DNA from: Mycobacterium sp. E1747
GTDB taxonomy: Bacteria > Actinomycetota > Actinomycetes > Mycobacteriales > Mycobacteriaceae
Length of the DNA stretch: 32,371 bases
NCBI RefSeq assembly: GCF_001667775.1
Contig: NZ_LZJI01000091.1
Location: 1 to 32,371 of the forward strand
Direction of reading: 5' to 3'
How positions within the stretch are numbered: the stretch's first letter is position 1; each line of letters begins with the position of its first letter. The notes beneath the pieces are model-generated. The model was not told the DNA's origin, searched no databases, and saw only the letters and a program-made list of their open reading frames with translations. Position numbers and translations under genes: made by a program. This document shows positions 18,335-28,932 of the stretch, piece after piece.

Positions 18335-18338
18335 TGCC
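18303..18338. repeat. Four 9-bp tandem repeats at the start of the secreted protein
   Basis: TTCAATGAC, TTCAATGAC, ATCAATGCC, TTCAATGCC in a row (two exact, two with one or two changes). Being a multiple of three, copy-number change would alter the signal peptide n-region by three residues without a frameshift. Confidence 0.85.
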
Positions 18339-18366
18339 CAAGCCCTCCTTTGCGCGGCCCTGGCCA

Positions 18367-19533
18367 TCAGCCCGTCAGAGCGAGCGCTTCATGGCACACC
18401 CGCACCGGATCGGCCACACCGGCGATGCTAGCGGCGGCGGTCTGCGCCGCCTGCCGATATCGGGGTGACGACAGCACCTCGTCCACCGCGGCCACCAGCG
18501 CCTCGGCGGTCAGCGGCCGGACCAGCCGCCCGCTGCCCTGCCGGACCACCCGGTTGGCGATCTCCCACTGATCCCCGCCGCCGGGCACCGCCACCAGCGG
18601 CACCCCCGCCAGCAGCGTCTTGGCCACCATGCCGTGCCCGCCGCCGCAAATGACGAGGTCGGCGTGCGTGAGTAACTCCGCCTGGCTGCCCAGCCCGACC
18701 ACCGCCCACGGCGGCACCTCCAAATCCGCCCCGCCCAGCCGCGAGATCACCAACCGCGCGCCGGCGGGCAGCGTCTCCCCCGGCCGCAGGTGAGCCAGCG
18801 CGATCTCGGCCACGCCCTCGGTGCCGGTCGAGGCGGTCGACGGCGCCACCACCACCACGGGCCCCGACCCCGCCGGGATGTCCAGCACCCGATCGGTCGG
18901 TTCGAAGTGCAGCGGTCCCACCACCACCGCCTCCGCCGGCCAGTCCGGCCGGGGGACCTCGAGGGCCGGCAGGGTCGCGATCAGCCGCCGCAGCGGGCCG
19001 GGGTCGTGGGCCGGCAGCCCGATCTCAACCCGCACGGCCGCGCGCTGCCGCAGACCCGCGCGCCAGGACCGGGCGGTCAGCGCCCGCATCGTGGTGTCGC
19101 GGAGCCGGCCGCGGATGCCGGTGCCCGGCGCCAGCCCGCTGCCGATCGGCGGCAATCCCTTCGAGGGCAGATACAGCGGATGCGGGTCGAGCTCGATCCA
19201 CGGGATGCCCAACAGCTCGGCGGCCATGCCGCCGCCGGCGGTGATGACGTCGGAGACCACCAGGTCGGGCGCCAGCTCGCGCAGCGCCGGCACGTTGAGG
19301 ACCGCCATCCGCGCCGCCCGCCGATGGATTCGGGCGCCGGCGTCGACGTCGTGGTCGGTGGCCACCAGCCCGTCCAGCGGGGCGGCGTCGATGCCGGCGG
19401 CGCGGGCGGTGTCGACCCACTCGGCGCCGGTGAACAGCGTGGGTTCGTCGCCGGCGTGGGCGAAGCGTTGGCACAGCGCAATCGCGGGAAAGGAGTGCCC
19501 GGGATCCGGCCCGGCGACCACGGCGACGCGCAT
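18367..19533 (-). CDS. GT1-type glycosyltransferase (Rv2739c type)
   Basis: 388-residue GT-B fold glycosyltransferase of the UGT/MGT class. Seen: N-terminal acceptor domain (MRVAVVAGPDPGHSFPAIALCQRFAHAGDEPTLFTG) and C-terminal nucleotide-sugar domain with VICGGGHGMVAKTLLAGVPLVAVPGGGDQWEIANRVVRQGSGR, where His and the GGDQ segment contact the UDP/dTDP-sugar. Acceptor unknown; relatives glycosylate macrolides, sterols or phenolic lipids. ATG 19533 follows GGTAAGGG. The small secreted gene follows with a one-base overlap. Confidence 0.88.
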   Translation of the reverse strand: MRVAVVAGPDPGHSFPAIALCQRFAHAGDEPTLFTGAEWVDTARAAGIDAAPLDGLVATDHDVDAGARIHRRAARMAVLNVPALRELAPDLVVSDVITAGGGMAAELLGIPWIELDPHPLYLPSKGLPPIGSGLAPGTGIRGRLRDTTMRALTARSWRAGLRQRAAVRVEIGLPAHDPGPLRRLIATLPALEVPRPDWPAEAVVVGPLHFEPTDRVLDIPAGSGPVVVVAPSTASTGTEGVAEIALAHLRPGETLPAGARLVISRLGGADLEVPPWAVVGLGSQAELLTHADLVICGGGHGMVAKTLLAGVPLVAVPGGGDQWEIANRVVRQGSGRLVRPLTAEALVAAVDEVLSSPRYRQAAQTAAASIAGVADPVRVCHEALALTG

Positions 19534-19573
19534 CGCCCTTACCCTGCCACAGCGCGCCGCCGCAAGGCTCGCC

Positions 19574-19579
19574 TACGCT
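19574..19579 (+). promoter_or_regulatory. Leaderless -10 element for ephG
   Basis: TACGCT, seven bases (GGCACCC), then ATG 19587, with no ribosome site in between. Confidence 0.5.
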
Positions 19580-19586
19580 GGCACCC

Positions 19587-20018
19587 ATGACCGAGCTGAC
19601 CGGGACAACCGTTGCGAACACCCGCACGGTAGAGGGCTTTCTGAACGCCCTGCAGGACGCGGATTACGAGGCCGCCGACGCGGCATTGGACGACAACCTC
19701 GTTTACGAAAATGTCGGGCTGCCGACGATTCACGGCCGCGCCAGGGCGATGAAGCTGTTTCGCCAGATGGACGGCCGCGCCGCCTTCGAGGTGAAGATCC
19801 ACCGCATCGCCGCCGACGGCGGCGCGGTGCTCACCGAACGCACCGACGCACTGATCTTCGGCCCGCTGCGGCTTCAGTTCTGGGTGTGCGGGGTGTTCGA
19901 GGTCCACGACGGACGAATCACGTTGTGGCGGGACTACTTCGACTTCTTCGACATGTTCAAGGCCACCATTCGTGGCCTGGCGGCGGTGGTGCTGCCGTCG
20001 CTAAAGGCGACGTTCTAA
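19587..20018 (+). CDS. ephG: Limonene-1,2-epoxide hydrolase-type epoxide hydrolase (EphG)
   Basis: 143-residue epoxide hydrolase of the SnoaL/NTF2-like fold, not the alpha/beta fold. The full limonene-epoxide-hydrolase active site is visible: Tyr40 and Asn42 (VYENVG), Arg85 and Asp87 (TERTDAL), Asp116 (LWRDYFD), in the same spacing as the Rhodococcus enzyme. Water is activated by these residues and adds to the epoxide. The M. tuberculosis homologue Rv2740 hydrolyses sterol/fatty-type epoxides (family knowledge). No signal peptide. Stop interlocks with that of the convergent pspM in CTAA. Confidence 0.92.
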   Translation: MTELTGTTVANTRTVEGFLNALQDADYEAADAALDDNLVYENVGLPTIHGRARAMKLFRQMDGRAAFEVKIHRIAADGGAVLTERTDALIFGPLRLQFWVCGVFEVHDGRITLWRDYFDFFDMFKATIRGLAAVVLPSLKATF

Positions 20019-20824
20019 CTGGCTCCGCGCAGACCACCGAGTTCGTCGAACGCCTGCGCCCAGCCGACCAGGCGGTCGGTGGCCCCGGCCAGCTCGGCGC
20101 GGTAGCGCTGCGAGGCCGCCAGCTGATCCCCGTTGGCGGAGGACACCAATTGCGCTGCAGCGGTTACCATTTCGTTGTACTGGCGAACGCCGGCACTCAG
20201 CTGCGCCGTGAACGCGTTGATCGTGGGCACCAGATACGTTCGCGATGATTCGCTGGACTGGGCCGCCCGCTCCATCGACACCACCTCGGCGGCGGTGGCC
20301 GCCATCGCCGCCGAGCTCTTGTTGGCCGCCGCGGTCAGGTCGTGTATTTCGGTGGTCGGCAGCATCGATCCCCGCTCGATCACGTTCAACAGCGAAAGGA
20401 ACCCGCGCTCCGAGGCGCCCAGTGCGTACATCGCGGGCCGCGCCGCCGACCCGGGCGGGGGCAACCGTCGCACGTTCGCCGGGCGCGGTGTGGGCAGCGG
20501 CTCGGCACGCAACCACCGGTAGCGCAACAACAACAGCGTCGCGGGGACGGCCATGATGACCGCGACGGCGCCGGTGATCTCGAGCAGCAACGCGAACCAT
20601 CCCCACGCCGCCAGCAGCATCGTCACCACCGCCCAGAACACGCAACCGACTGCGAATATCAGGCCCCACCGCAGCGCGCGGCGACGCCGCCGCAACAGCC
20701 GCGCACGGGGATCCGCTGCGGCACTGAGCTTTTGGGCCACCAGGTTAGACAGGTCCGCGGCGGTGGCCAATCCCCGCCCCAGCACCGTACGCCAGAGCCC
20801 ACCCCGCGCCTCGCTCACCGCCAT
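20015..20824 (-). CDS. pspM: PspM-like membrane partner of PspA (Rv2743c type)
   Basis: 269-residue membrane protein. A basic N-terminal cytoplasmic region (LLRRRRRALRW) leads to two close transmembrane helices (GLIFAVGCVFWAVVTMLLAAWGWFALLLEITGAVAVIMAVPATLLLL), then a helical soluble region rich in Ala/Glu. In mycobacteria this protein tethers PspA to the membrane in the clgR-pspA-pspM-pspN envelope-stress system. ATG 20824 starts ten bases after the pspA stop; a TTG at 20845 overlaps pspA and is less likely. No pspN (Rv2742c) follows: the stop codon meets ephG directly. Confidence 0.84.
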   Translation of the reverse strand: MAVSEARGGLWRTVLGRGLATAADLSNLVAQKLSAAADPRARLLRRRRRALRWGLIFAVGCVFWAVVTMLLAAWGWFALLLEITGAVAVIMAVPATLLLLRYRWLRAEPLPTPRPANVRRLPPPGSAARPAMYALGASERGFLSLLNVIERGSMLPTTEIHDLTAAANKSSAAMAATAAEVVSMERAAQSSESSRTYLVPTINAFTAQLSAGVRQYNEMVTAAAQLVSSANGDQLAASQRYRAELAGATDRLVGWAQAFDELGGLRGAS

Positions 20825-20834
20825 GACGCCCGGG

Positions 20835-21665
20835 CTACTGGCCAAAGGGCTTCTCGGTGGCCGCGCCCCCGGTCGTCTCGGCGGGTGCGGGGGCCGCCTG
20901 CGGGGTGGCCCCGGCGGCGGGCGTCCCCCCGGTCGGCAAGGCTTCGCCGCGCATCGAGGCGCGGATCTGCTCCAGCCGGGAGTGACCGGCCATCTGCACG
21001 CCGGCCTGCTCGACCTCGAGCATGCGGCCCTGCACCGAGCTCTGCGCGAGCTCGGCCGATCCGATCGCGTTGGCGTAGCGGCGTTCGATCTTGTCGCGCA
21101 CCTCGTCGAGGCTGGGCACGTTGCCCGGCGCGGCGATCTCGCTCATCGAGCGCAGTGAGGCGCTGACCTGTTCCTGCATCTTCGCCTGCTCGAGCTGGCT
21201 GAGCAGCTTGGTGCGCTCGGCGATCTTCTGCTGCAGCACCATCGCGTTCTGCTCGACCGCCTTCTTGGCCTGGGCGGCCGCGCTCAGCGCCTGGTCATGC
21301 AGCGTCTTGAGGTCCTCGACGCTCTGCTCGGCGGTCACCAGCTGCGCCGCGAACGCCTCGGCGGCGTTGTTGTACTCGGCCGCTTTGGCGGCATCCCCGG
21401 CCGCGGTGGCCTGGTCGGCCAGCGTCAGGGCCTGACGGACGTTGACCTGCAATTTTTCGATGTCGGCGAGTTGCCGATTCAGCCGCATCTCCAGTTGGCG
21501 CTGGTTGCCGATCACCTGGGCGGCCTGCTGGGTCAGCGCCTGATGAGTGCGTTGCGCCTCCTCGATGGCCTGCTGGATCTGCACCTTGGGGTCGGCGTGC
21601 TCGTCGATCTTCGCGTTGAACAGCGCCATCAGGTACTTCCACGCTTTGACGAACGGATTGGCCAT
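20835..21665 (-). CDS. pspA: Phage-shock protein A homologue (35 kDa antigen)
   Basis: 276-residue PspA/IM30 family coiled-coil protein, a peripheral inner-membrane protein that oligomerises to protect damaged membranes. Residues 1-25 carry the amphipathic N-terminal helix ([27 protein letters not shown]), then long heptad-rich helices (about 27-220) and a Pro/Ala-rich tail. It follows clgR and precedes pspM, as in M. tuberculosis, where the product is the major 35 kDa antigen. ATG 21665 has GGTGGAG upstream. Confidence 0.95.
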   Translation of the reverse strand: MANPFVKAWKYLMALFNAKIDEHADPKVQIQQAIEEAQRTHQALTQQAAQVIGNQRQLEMRLNRQLADIEKLQVNVRQALTLADQATAAGDAAKAAEYNNAAEAFAAQLVTAEQSVEDLKTLHDQALSAAAQAKKAVEQNAMVLQQKIAERTKLLSQLEQAKMQEQVSASLRSMSEIAAPGNVPSLDEVRDKIERRYANAIGSAELAQSSVQGRMLEVEQAGVQMAGHSRLEQIRASMRGEALPTGGTPAAGATPQAAPAPAETTGGAATEKPFGQ

Positions 21666-21746
21666 TGAGCTCCACCTTCGCTTCTTGTAGGCCGGATGAT
21701 CCCGGGATGGGCCGACGCTTGTCGCTCAATTTAGTGGGTCGGCGCC

Positions 21747-21772
21747 GATCGCCCTACCCCTAGCGGGCGATC
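21747..21772 (-). other. Hairpin between clgR and pspA
   Basis: Perfect 8-bp stem GATCGCCC/GGGCGATC with a 10-base loop, 19 bases after the clgR stop and 82 bases before pspA. No T-tract follows, so it may be an attenuator or an mRNA-processing/stability element setting different levels of ClgR and PspA. Confidence 0.5.
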
Positions 21773-21790
21773 CATGCCCTCCGGTGTCGC

Positions 21791-22141
21791 TCAGGCGATC
21801 GCCAGCGACGCCACCGGCGGGATGACCACCTTGGTCTCGGCGTCGATGCTGGGGCCGCGCAGCCCGTCGGTGGGCGCGCTGTGGGCCACGCGTTCGCGTG
21901 CCCGCTCCTGGCCGGCCATCCGCTCGCCGGCGTCGGTCAGCACCGACGACAGCGGGACCTGTAACGCCTCGCAGATCGCGTTGAGCAGCTCGCTGGACGG
22001 TTCCTTGCGCCCGCGCTCCACCTCGGACAGGTAGCCGAGGCTCACCCGCGCCGAGTCGGAGACCTCGCGCAGCGTCCGGCCCTGCGTCATCCGGGCCTCA
22101 CGCAGCACGTCGCCGATCACCTCGCGCACTAATGACGGCAT
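21791..22141 (-). CDS. clgR: Transcriptional regulator ClgR
   Basis: 116-residue XRE-type activator of protease (clpP1P2, clpC) and stress genes. The helix-turn-helix is about residues 12-65: [56 protein letters not shown]. The C-terminus ends in hydrophobic Ala-rich residues ([12 protein letters not shown]), consistent with ClgR being a ClpP substrate (family knowledge). ATG 22141 is set by AAGGAGG six bases upstream. It heads the pspA-pspM unit, with a SigE promoter and a possible self-operator just upstream. Confidence 0.94.
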   Translation of the reverse strand: MPSLVREVIGDVLREARMTQGRTLREVSDSARVSLGYLSEVERGRKEPSSELLNAICEALQVPLSSVLTDAGERMAGQERARERVAHSAPTDGLRGPSIDAETKVVIPPVASLAIA

Positions 22142-22212
22142 TCCTGCCCTCCTTCGTCCAGTCAGCCTGCTCGGCTCGGAATCGACCGCGACTGCAGGCG
22201 CACACAAGGTGA

Positions 22213-22239
22213 AACGCGGAGGGCGGGGTCTTGGTTCCC
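22213..22239 (-). promoter_or_regulatory. SigE promoter of clgR-pspA-pspM
   Basis: On the minus strand GGGAACC (22233-22239), 16 bases, then CGTT (22213-22216), a full match to the mycobacterial SigE consensus GGGAACY-N15-16-CGTT. It starts 18 bases after the pgsA3 stop, so the stress operon is separate from pgsA3. The clgR leader would be about 65 bases. Confidence 0.82.
22215..22225. promoter_or_regulatory. Possible ClgR self-operator
   Basis: On the plus strand CGC-GGAGG-GCG matches the CGC-N5-GCG core of ClgR sites and overlaps the SigE -10 region. The GC-rich background makes a chance match possible. Confidence 0.3.
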
Positions 22240-22256
22240 GTTCAGCGATTCGAGAA

Positions 22257-22856
22257 TCAGTCGGGCGTCCGGCGCACTTCCCGCACGGTCGACACCACGT
22301 AGTCGATGCCGGTGACGATCGTGAGCAAGATGGCCACCCCCATTACCACCGCCGCCGCCACCCGCAGCGGCCCAGACAGTGGCAGGACGAACAGGCCGAT
22401 CGCCACCACCTGCACCACGGTCTTGACCTTGCCGCCCCAGCTGGCCGGAATGACCCCGCGACGGATCACGGCCAGCCGCAGCACGGTCACCCCGAACTCG
22501 CGGGCCAGGATCAGCACCGTGACCCACCACGGCAGGTCACCCAGCATCGACAGCCCGATCAGGGCCGACCCGACGAGCGTCTTGTCCGCGATCGGGTCGA
22601 CGAACGCCCCGAATTCCGTTGCCATGCCGTAATTGCGGGCCAGCAGGCCGTCCAACCGATCGGTGATGCAGGCGACCGCGAAGATCACGAAAGCCACGAT
22701 CCGGAAGGCGGCCTCGTGGCCGTCCTTGGCGAACAGCGCGAGCAGGAATATTGGCACCAACACCAGCCGCAGCAGCGTCAGGGTGTTGGCGAGATTTGCG
22801 ATGTGGACGCGGCCCGACGGTCCCGTTAGCGGACCCGTTTGCGGCTGCCCCGACAC
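22257..22856 (-). CDS. pgsA3: CDP-alcohol phosphatidyltransferase PgsA3
   Basis: 199-residue polytopic membrane enzyme. The CDP-alcohol phosphotransferase signature DG-x2-AR-x8-G-x3-D-x3-D is complete ([23 protein letters not shown]). Family members make phosphatidylglycerophosphate from CDP-diacylglycerol and glycerol-3-phosphate; the PgsA2/PgsA3 sub-branch in mycobacteria is less certain. About five or six transmembrane helices. GTG 22856 (MSGQPQTG) is chosen because TATTCT lies six bases upstream with no ribosome site; a TTG at 22895 is the alternative. Divergent from argA with 56 bases between starts. Confidence 0.88.
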   Translation of the reverse strand: MSGQPQTGPLTGPSGRVHIANLANTLTLLRLVLVPIFLLALFAKDGHEAAFRIVAFVIFAVACITDRLDGLLARNYGMATEFGAFVDPIADKTLVGSALIGLSMLGDLPWWVTVLILAREFGVTVLRLAVIRRGVIPASWGGKVKTVVQVVAIGLFVLPLSGPLRVAAAVVMGVAILLTIVTGIDYVVSTVREVRRTPD

Positions 22857-22862
22857 CGCAAC

Positions 22863-22868
22863 AGAATA
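22863..22868 (-). promoter_or_regulatory. Leaderless -10 element for pgsA3
   Basis: TATTCT, six bases (GTTGCG), then GTG 22856. Opposes the argA -10 at 22902-22907. Confidence 0.5.
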
Positions 22869-22901
22869 ACTGTTGACCAGCGCACCCGGACCCAATGCCG
22901 A

Positions 22902-22907
22902 TACTGT
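22902..22907 (+). promoter_or_regulatory. Leaderless -10 element for argA
   Basis: TACTGT, five bases (TAGCC), then GTG 22913, with no ribosome site. A TTGACC at 22873-22878 is too far away (23 bases) to be a normal -35. Confidence 0.5.
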
Positions 22908-22912
22908 TAGCC

Positions 22913-23422
22913 GTGACCGATAGTTCGCAGGACTGCCTGGTGCGACGCGCGCGGACCTCCGACGTCCCCGCCATCAAGCAGCTCGTCGACACCTACGCCG
23001 GCAAGATCCTGCTCGAGAAGAACCTGGTGACGCTGTATGAGGCCGTCCAGGAATTCTGGGTGGCCGAACGCGAGGGCGCCGTGGTGGGTTGCGGCGCGCT
23101 GCACGTGATGTGGTCCGACCTGGGCGAGATCCGCACCGTCGCTGTCGACCCGGAGATGACCGGCCACGGGATCGGCCACGCGATCGTCGACCGGCTGTTG
23201 GAGGTCGCGCGCGAGCTGCAGCTCAAGCGGCTGTTCGTGCTCACGTTCGAAACCGAGTTCTTCGGCAAGCACGGGTTCACCGAGATCGAGGGGACGCCGG
23301 TGACGGCCGAGGTGTTTGAGGAGATGTGCCGCTCCTACGACATCGGTGTCGCCGAGTTCCTGGACCTGAGCTACGTCAAGCCCAACATTCTGGGCAACTC
23401 CCGGATGCTGCTGGTGCTGTGA
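22913..23422 (+). CDS. argA: GNAT-type L-glutamate/glutamine N-acetyltransferase
   Basis: 169-residue GNAT-fold acetyltransferase corresponding to Rv2747, a short stand-alone N-acetylglutamate synthase for arginine synthesis. Seen: the acetyl-CoA-binding region EIRTVAVDPEMTGHGIGHAIVDRLLEVA (R/Q-x-x-G-x-G pattern), the FVLTFETEFFGKHGF strand-helix and the C-terminal YVKPNILGNSRMLLVL. Start GTG 22913 rather than an upstream ATG at 22895, by family length and the TACTGT-N5-GTG leaderless pattern. Confidence 0.92.
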   Translation: MTDSSQDCLVRRARTSDVPAIKQLVDTYAGKILLEKNLVTLYEAVQEFWVAEREGAVVGCGALHVMWSDLGEIRTVAVDPEMTGHGIGHAIVDRLLEVARELQLKRLFVLTFETEFFGKHGFTEIEGTPVTAEVFEEMCRSYDIGVAEFLDLSYVKPNILGNSRMLLVL

Positions 23423-23452
23423 CGCAAAGGACCTGCCGCACAACCGGATTCG

Positions 23453-24901
23453 TCAGCGGCTGAAGTCCGACGGTCGGAAGTTCCCCTCGAAGAGCTTGGT
23501 TTCGATCTCCTCCAGGCTCCTACCGGTGAGGTCGGGCATGCGGAAGTACACGAAGATCCACGCGACCACGTTGAACGACCCATACAGCCACATCGAGGGC
23601 CCGACACCGATCGCGTTGATGAGCGACAGCATCGTCAGCGTGATGAGCAGGTTGGTGCCCCACAACGTCGCGGACTGTGCGGCGGTGGCCGCCGGCCGCA
23701 CCGCCAGCGGATAGGTCTCCGAGCCGGTCAGCCAGCCCATCAGCTGCAAGCCGCCCGCGTTGAACAGCATGAAGGCGATCAGGCAGACCATGATGTAGGG
23801 GATCACGTCGTGACCGCTGTCGCTGGTGACGAAGAGCAGGCCCAGCAGGAACAGGCTGATCGCCGCGCCCGGCACCATGATGAGGGTGAGCCGGCGGCGG
23901 CCGACCCGGTCGATGATCGCCAATCCGACCAGTTGGGCGACCAGGTAGGCCGCACCCAAGGCCACCGACGCCTGCAGAGCCACGGACCGGTAAACGCCGT
24001 CTTCGGTCAAGATGGTCGGTGAGTAGTAGATGATCATCTCGATGCCGCTGAGCTGGGTGAACACCGCGACGCCGCAACCGAGGATCAGGGCGGGGCGCAC
24101 CCAGGCGTCGCGCAGCCCGCTCCACCCGCGGGTGCTGGCCGTGCGTTCGACGCGCGCGAGTTCGATCGCTTCGTCCAGCTCGGCGCCGACGTTGTAGCCC
24201 TCGGGCCGGACGCGCTCCAACACGGCTCGCGCGGCGCTTCGATCGCCTTGCTTGACCAGCCAGCGCGGGCTTTCCGGGAGGCGCAGCAGCAGCCACAGCA
24301 TGACCGCGGCGGGCACGCAGGCGATCCCGATCGGCCCCCGCCAGGAGATGGACTCGAAAGCCCCGACGACGGTCGCGATGAGGACGCCCACCCCGATGGC
24401 GATCTGGAAGCACAGCACCAACCGTCCCCGGTAGGCCGGCGGCGAGAGCTCGGCGACATACATCGGTGCCGCCTGCGTCGCCCCGCCTACCGCGAAGCCC
24501 AGGACCAGCCGTCCCAGCGACAACACACCGGCGTCGGACGCGTCGGCGCACCACAGCGCGCCGACGATGAACACCGCCGCCAGCATCAACAGTGTGCCGC
24601 GCCGGCCGCGCCGATCGGACAGCCAGCTGCACGTCAACGCCCCGATGACGGCGCCGAGCAGGATGCTGGCGGCGATCACCTGCTTCCAGCCCGCGGTGAT
24701 GTTGAAGTCCTGGGTGAGCTGCAGCAGGGCCCAGGAGATGACACCGGTGTCGTAGCCGTAGAGCATCCCCGAGATTGCCGCGACGAGGGCGATGACGACC
24801 ACGGCGCCCGTCAGTTGTTTTCCCGCGTCCGCGCCGGGTTGGCGGTCGTCGCGGAGATGACGGACCCCGAGCTGGCCGGCGGGCCGGGCGGGGATTGTCA
24901 T
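23453..24901 (-). CDS. MFS sugar-porter family transporter
   Basis: 482-residue 12-helix major facilitator of the sugar porter branch. Seen: first helix ..AAISGMLYGYDTGVISWAL, loop 2-3 motif SDRRGRRG, RLVLGFAVGGATQAAPMYVAELSPPAYRGRL, PESPRWLV after helix 6, QLSGIEMIIYYSPTI in helix 7, IDRVGRRRL in loop 8-9 and MPDLTGRSLEEIE in place of the usual PETKG box. It probably imports a hexose or polyol by proton symport; substrate not readable. GGGAGG lies just before ATG 24901. Not at this place in M. tuberculosis as I recall, so an accessory insertion between argA and ftsK. Confidence 0.9.
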   Translation of the reverse strand: MTIPARPAGQLGVRHLRDDRQPGADAGKQLTGAVVVIALVAAISGMLYGYDTGVISWALLQLTQDFNITAGWKQVIAASILLGAVIGALTCSWLSDRRGRRGTLLMLAAVFIVGALWCADASDAGVLSLGRLVLGFAVGGATQAAPMYVAELSPPAYRGRLVLCFQIAIGVGVLIATVVGAFESISWRGPIGIACVPAAVMLWLLLRLPESPRWLVKQGDRSAARAVLERVRPEGYNVGAELDEAIELARVERTASTRGWSGLRDAWVRPALILGCGVAVFTQLSGIEMIIYYSPTILTEDGVYRSVALQASVALGAAYLVAQLVGLAIIDRVGRRRLTLIMVPGAAISLFLLGLLFVTSDSGHDVIPYIMVCLIAFMLFNAGGLQLMGWLTGSETYPLAVRPAATAAQSATLWGTNLLITLTMLSLINAIGVGPSMWLYGSFNVVAWIFVYFRMPDLTGRSLEEIETKLFEGNFRPSDFSR

Positions 24902-25080
24902 CGCCTCCCTGCCCTGTGCTCGGATTCCTGGTCACTCGCCGTGTTCGGTCCGATGTCGCCGTGGCCGTCTTCGCGCATCCGGCGGGTCCACTCGGCTTGG
25001 TTGCCGGTCCGCGACTCCCCTATCGATCCGGGGAGGAGACGGCCTCACATCATGGCAAACCGATTCGATCGTACTGTGAC

Positions 25081-25101
25081 ACTGTTCGACAGGGAAACAG
25101 T
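25081..25101. promoter_or_regulatory. Inverted repeat upstream of the MFS gene
   Basis: ACTGTT-N9-AACAGT with perfect 6-bp arms, about 180 bases upstream of the transporter and 33 bases past the ftsK stop. Possible operator. The rest of 24902-25133 has no recognisable feature. Confidence 0.35.
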
Positions 25102-25133
25102 CGCGCACGTGTCGAGTGCCACAGTTCCCGCGA

Positions 25134-27614
<2,481 letters not shown>

Positions 27615-27621
27615 GTCGGCA

Positions 27622-27627
27622 AGGGTA
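27622..27627 (-). promoter_or_regulatory. Leaderless -10 element for ftsK
   Basis: TACCCT, seven bases (TGCCGAC), then ATG 27614; no Shine-Dalgarno sequence. Confidence 0.45.
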
Positions 27628-27662
27628 GTCGCATCGACATCATCTGCACCACCCGCCACACT

Positions 27663-27746
27663 GGTAACGGTTTGGTCATGTGACCCATCTGGCGGGTGGT
27701 CCAAGACGCCACGTGAGTAGGGTGGACAACCGGTGACCTAGGTAAC
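27663..27746. promoter_or_regulatory. Cluster of GGTnAC-type palindromic half-sites
   Basis: GGTAAC at 27663, the palindrome GGTCA-TG-TGACC at 27674-27685 and GTGACCTAGGTAAC at 27733-27746 share one half-site motif. They lie between ftsK and the divergent ABM/SDR operon, the last 50 bases before the ABM start, as expected for a repressor (TetR/GntR-like) of that operon. Regulator not in the window. Confidence 0.4.
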
Positions 27747-27795
27747 AGAAGCCATGCGCGTCACCCACCCCCTAAGCCCCCAGGAGGCGCCCAGC

Positions 27796-28113
27796 ATGCC
27801 CGTCGTCGTCGTCGCCAGCATGACCGTCAAACCCGAATCGGTCGACACAGTCCGCGACATCCTCACGCAAGCGGTGGAGGAAGTCCACAACGAACCGGGC
27901 TGCCAGTTGTACTCCCTGCACCAATCGGGCGAGACCTTCGTCTTCGTCGAGCAATGGGCCGACGAAGAGGCGCTCAAGGCCCATAGCACCGCGCCGGCGG
28001 TCGGCAAGATGTTCGGCGCGGCCGGCGAGCACCTGGCCGGAGCACCCGACATCAAGATGTTGCAGCCGGTGCCCGCGGGCGACCCCGACAAGGGTCAGCT
28101 GCGGTCCCGATGA
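27796..28113 (+). CDS. Antibiotic-biosynthesis-monooxygenase (ABM) domain protein (Rv2749 type)
   Basis: 105-residue ferredoxin-like-fold protein of the ABM superfamily: [40 protein letters not shown]...[16 protein letters not shown]. Dimers of this family are cofactor-free monooxygenases or haem-degrading enzymes, but this short type has no defined substrate. ATG 27796 has AGGAGG nine bases upstream. Its stop overlaps the next start as ATGA, so it is co-translated with the SDR. Confidence 0.87.
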   Translation: MPVVVVASMTVKPESVDTVRDILTQAVEEVHNEPGCQLYSLHQSGETFVFVEQWADEEALKAHSTAPAVGKMFGAAGEHLAGAPDIKMLQPVPAGDPDKGQLRSR

Positions 28114-28928
28114 CCCGGCCACTCGAGGGCAAGGTCGCCTTCATCACCGGCGCGGCGCGTGGCCAGGGGCGCGCGCACGCGGTGCGCCTGGCCTCCGACG
28201 GCGCGGACATCATCGCGGTCGACCTGTGCGACCAGATCGCCAGCGTCCCCTATGCCCTGGCCTCCCCGGAGGACCTGGCGGCCACGGTGAAGCTGGTGGA
28301 GGACACCGGCGCTCGCATTGTGGCCAAACAGGGCGACGTTCGGGATCGGGAATCGCTGTCCGCCGCGTTGCAGGCGGGACTCGACGAGTTCGGCCGCCTC
28401 GACATCGTGGTGGCCAACGCTGGGATCGCCCCGATGCAGTCCGGCGACGACGGCTGGCGAGACGTCATCGACGTCAACCTGACCGGCGCCTACAACACCA
28501 TCAAGGTCGCGATACCCCCTCTGGTCAAGCAGGGCAGCGGTGGCTCGATCGTGCTTATCAGCTCGGTCGCCGGACTGGCCGGGGTGGGTAGCCCCGATGC
28601 CGGGTCCGTGGGCTACGCCGCCGCCAAACACGGCGTCGTAGGGCTGATGCGGGTATACGCGAGGCTGCTTGCGGCTCAGAACATCCGGGTCAACTCGATT
28701 CATCCGTCGGGTGTCGAGACCCCGATGATCAACAACGAGTTCACCCGGGAATGGTTGGCCACGATGGCCGCCGCGACCGACACACCCGGAGCCCTGGGCA
28801 ACGCCCTGCCGGTGCAGGTGATGGACGTCGAGGACATCGCCAACGCGGTGGCGTGGCTGGTGAGCGACCAGGCCCGCTACATCACCGGTGTGACGTTGCC
28901 GGTCGACGCCGGCTTCTTGAACAAGTAG
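28110..28928 (+). CDS. Short-chain dehydrogenase/reductase, mycofactocin-associated type
   Basis: 272-residue classical SDR. Seen: cofactor motif TGxxxGxG (T13GAARGQG20), NAG 103-105, catalytic Ser151/152, Tyr169 and Lys173 (YAAAK). The [11 protein letters not shown] start and the insert after VDLCDQ are typical of the actinobacterial SDRs with tightly bound NAD that are recycled through mycofactocin, an assignment I infer from pattern only. Oxidises an unknown alcohol. Middle gene of the ABM-SDR-methyltransferase operon. Confidence 0.9.
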   Translation: MTRPLEGKVAFITGAARGQGRAHAVRLASDGADIIAVDLCDQIASVPYALASPEDLAATVKLVEDTGARIVAKQGDVRDRESLSAALQAGLDEFGRLDIVVANAGIAPMQSGDDGWRDVIDVNLTGAYNTIKVAIPPLVKQGSGGSIVLISSVAGLAGVGSPDAGSVGYAAAKHGVVGLMRVYARLLAAQNIRVNSIHPSGVETPMINNEFTREWLATMAAATDTPGALGNALPVQVMDVEDIANAVAWLVSDQARYITGVTLPVDAGFLNK

Positions 28929-28932
28929 CCGA

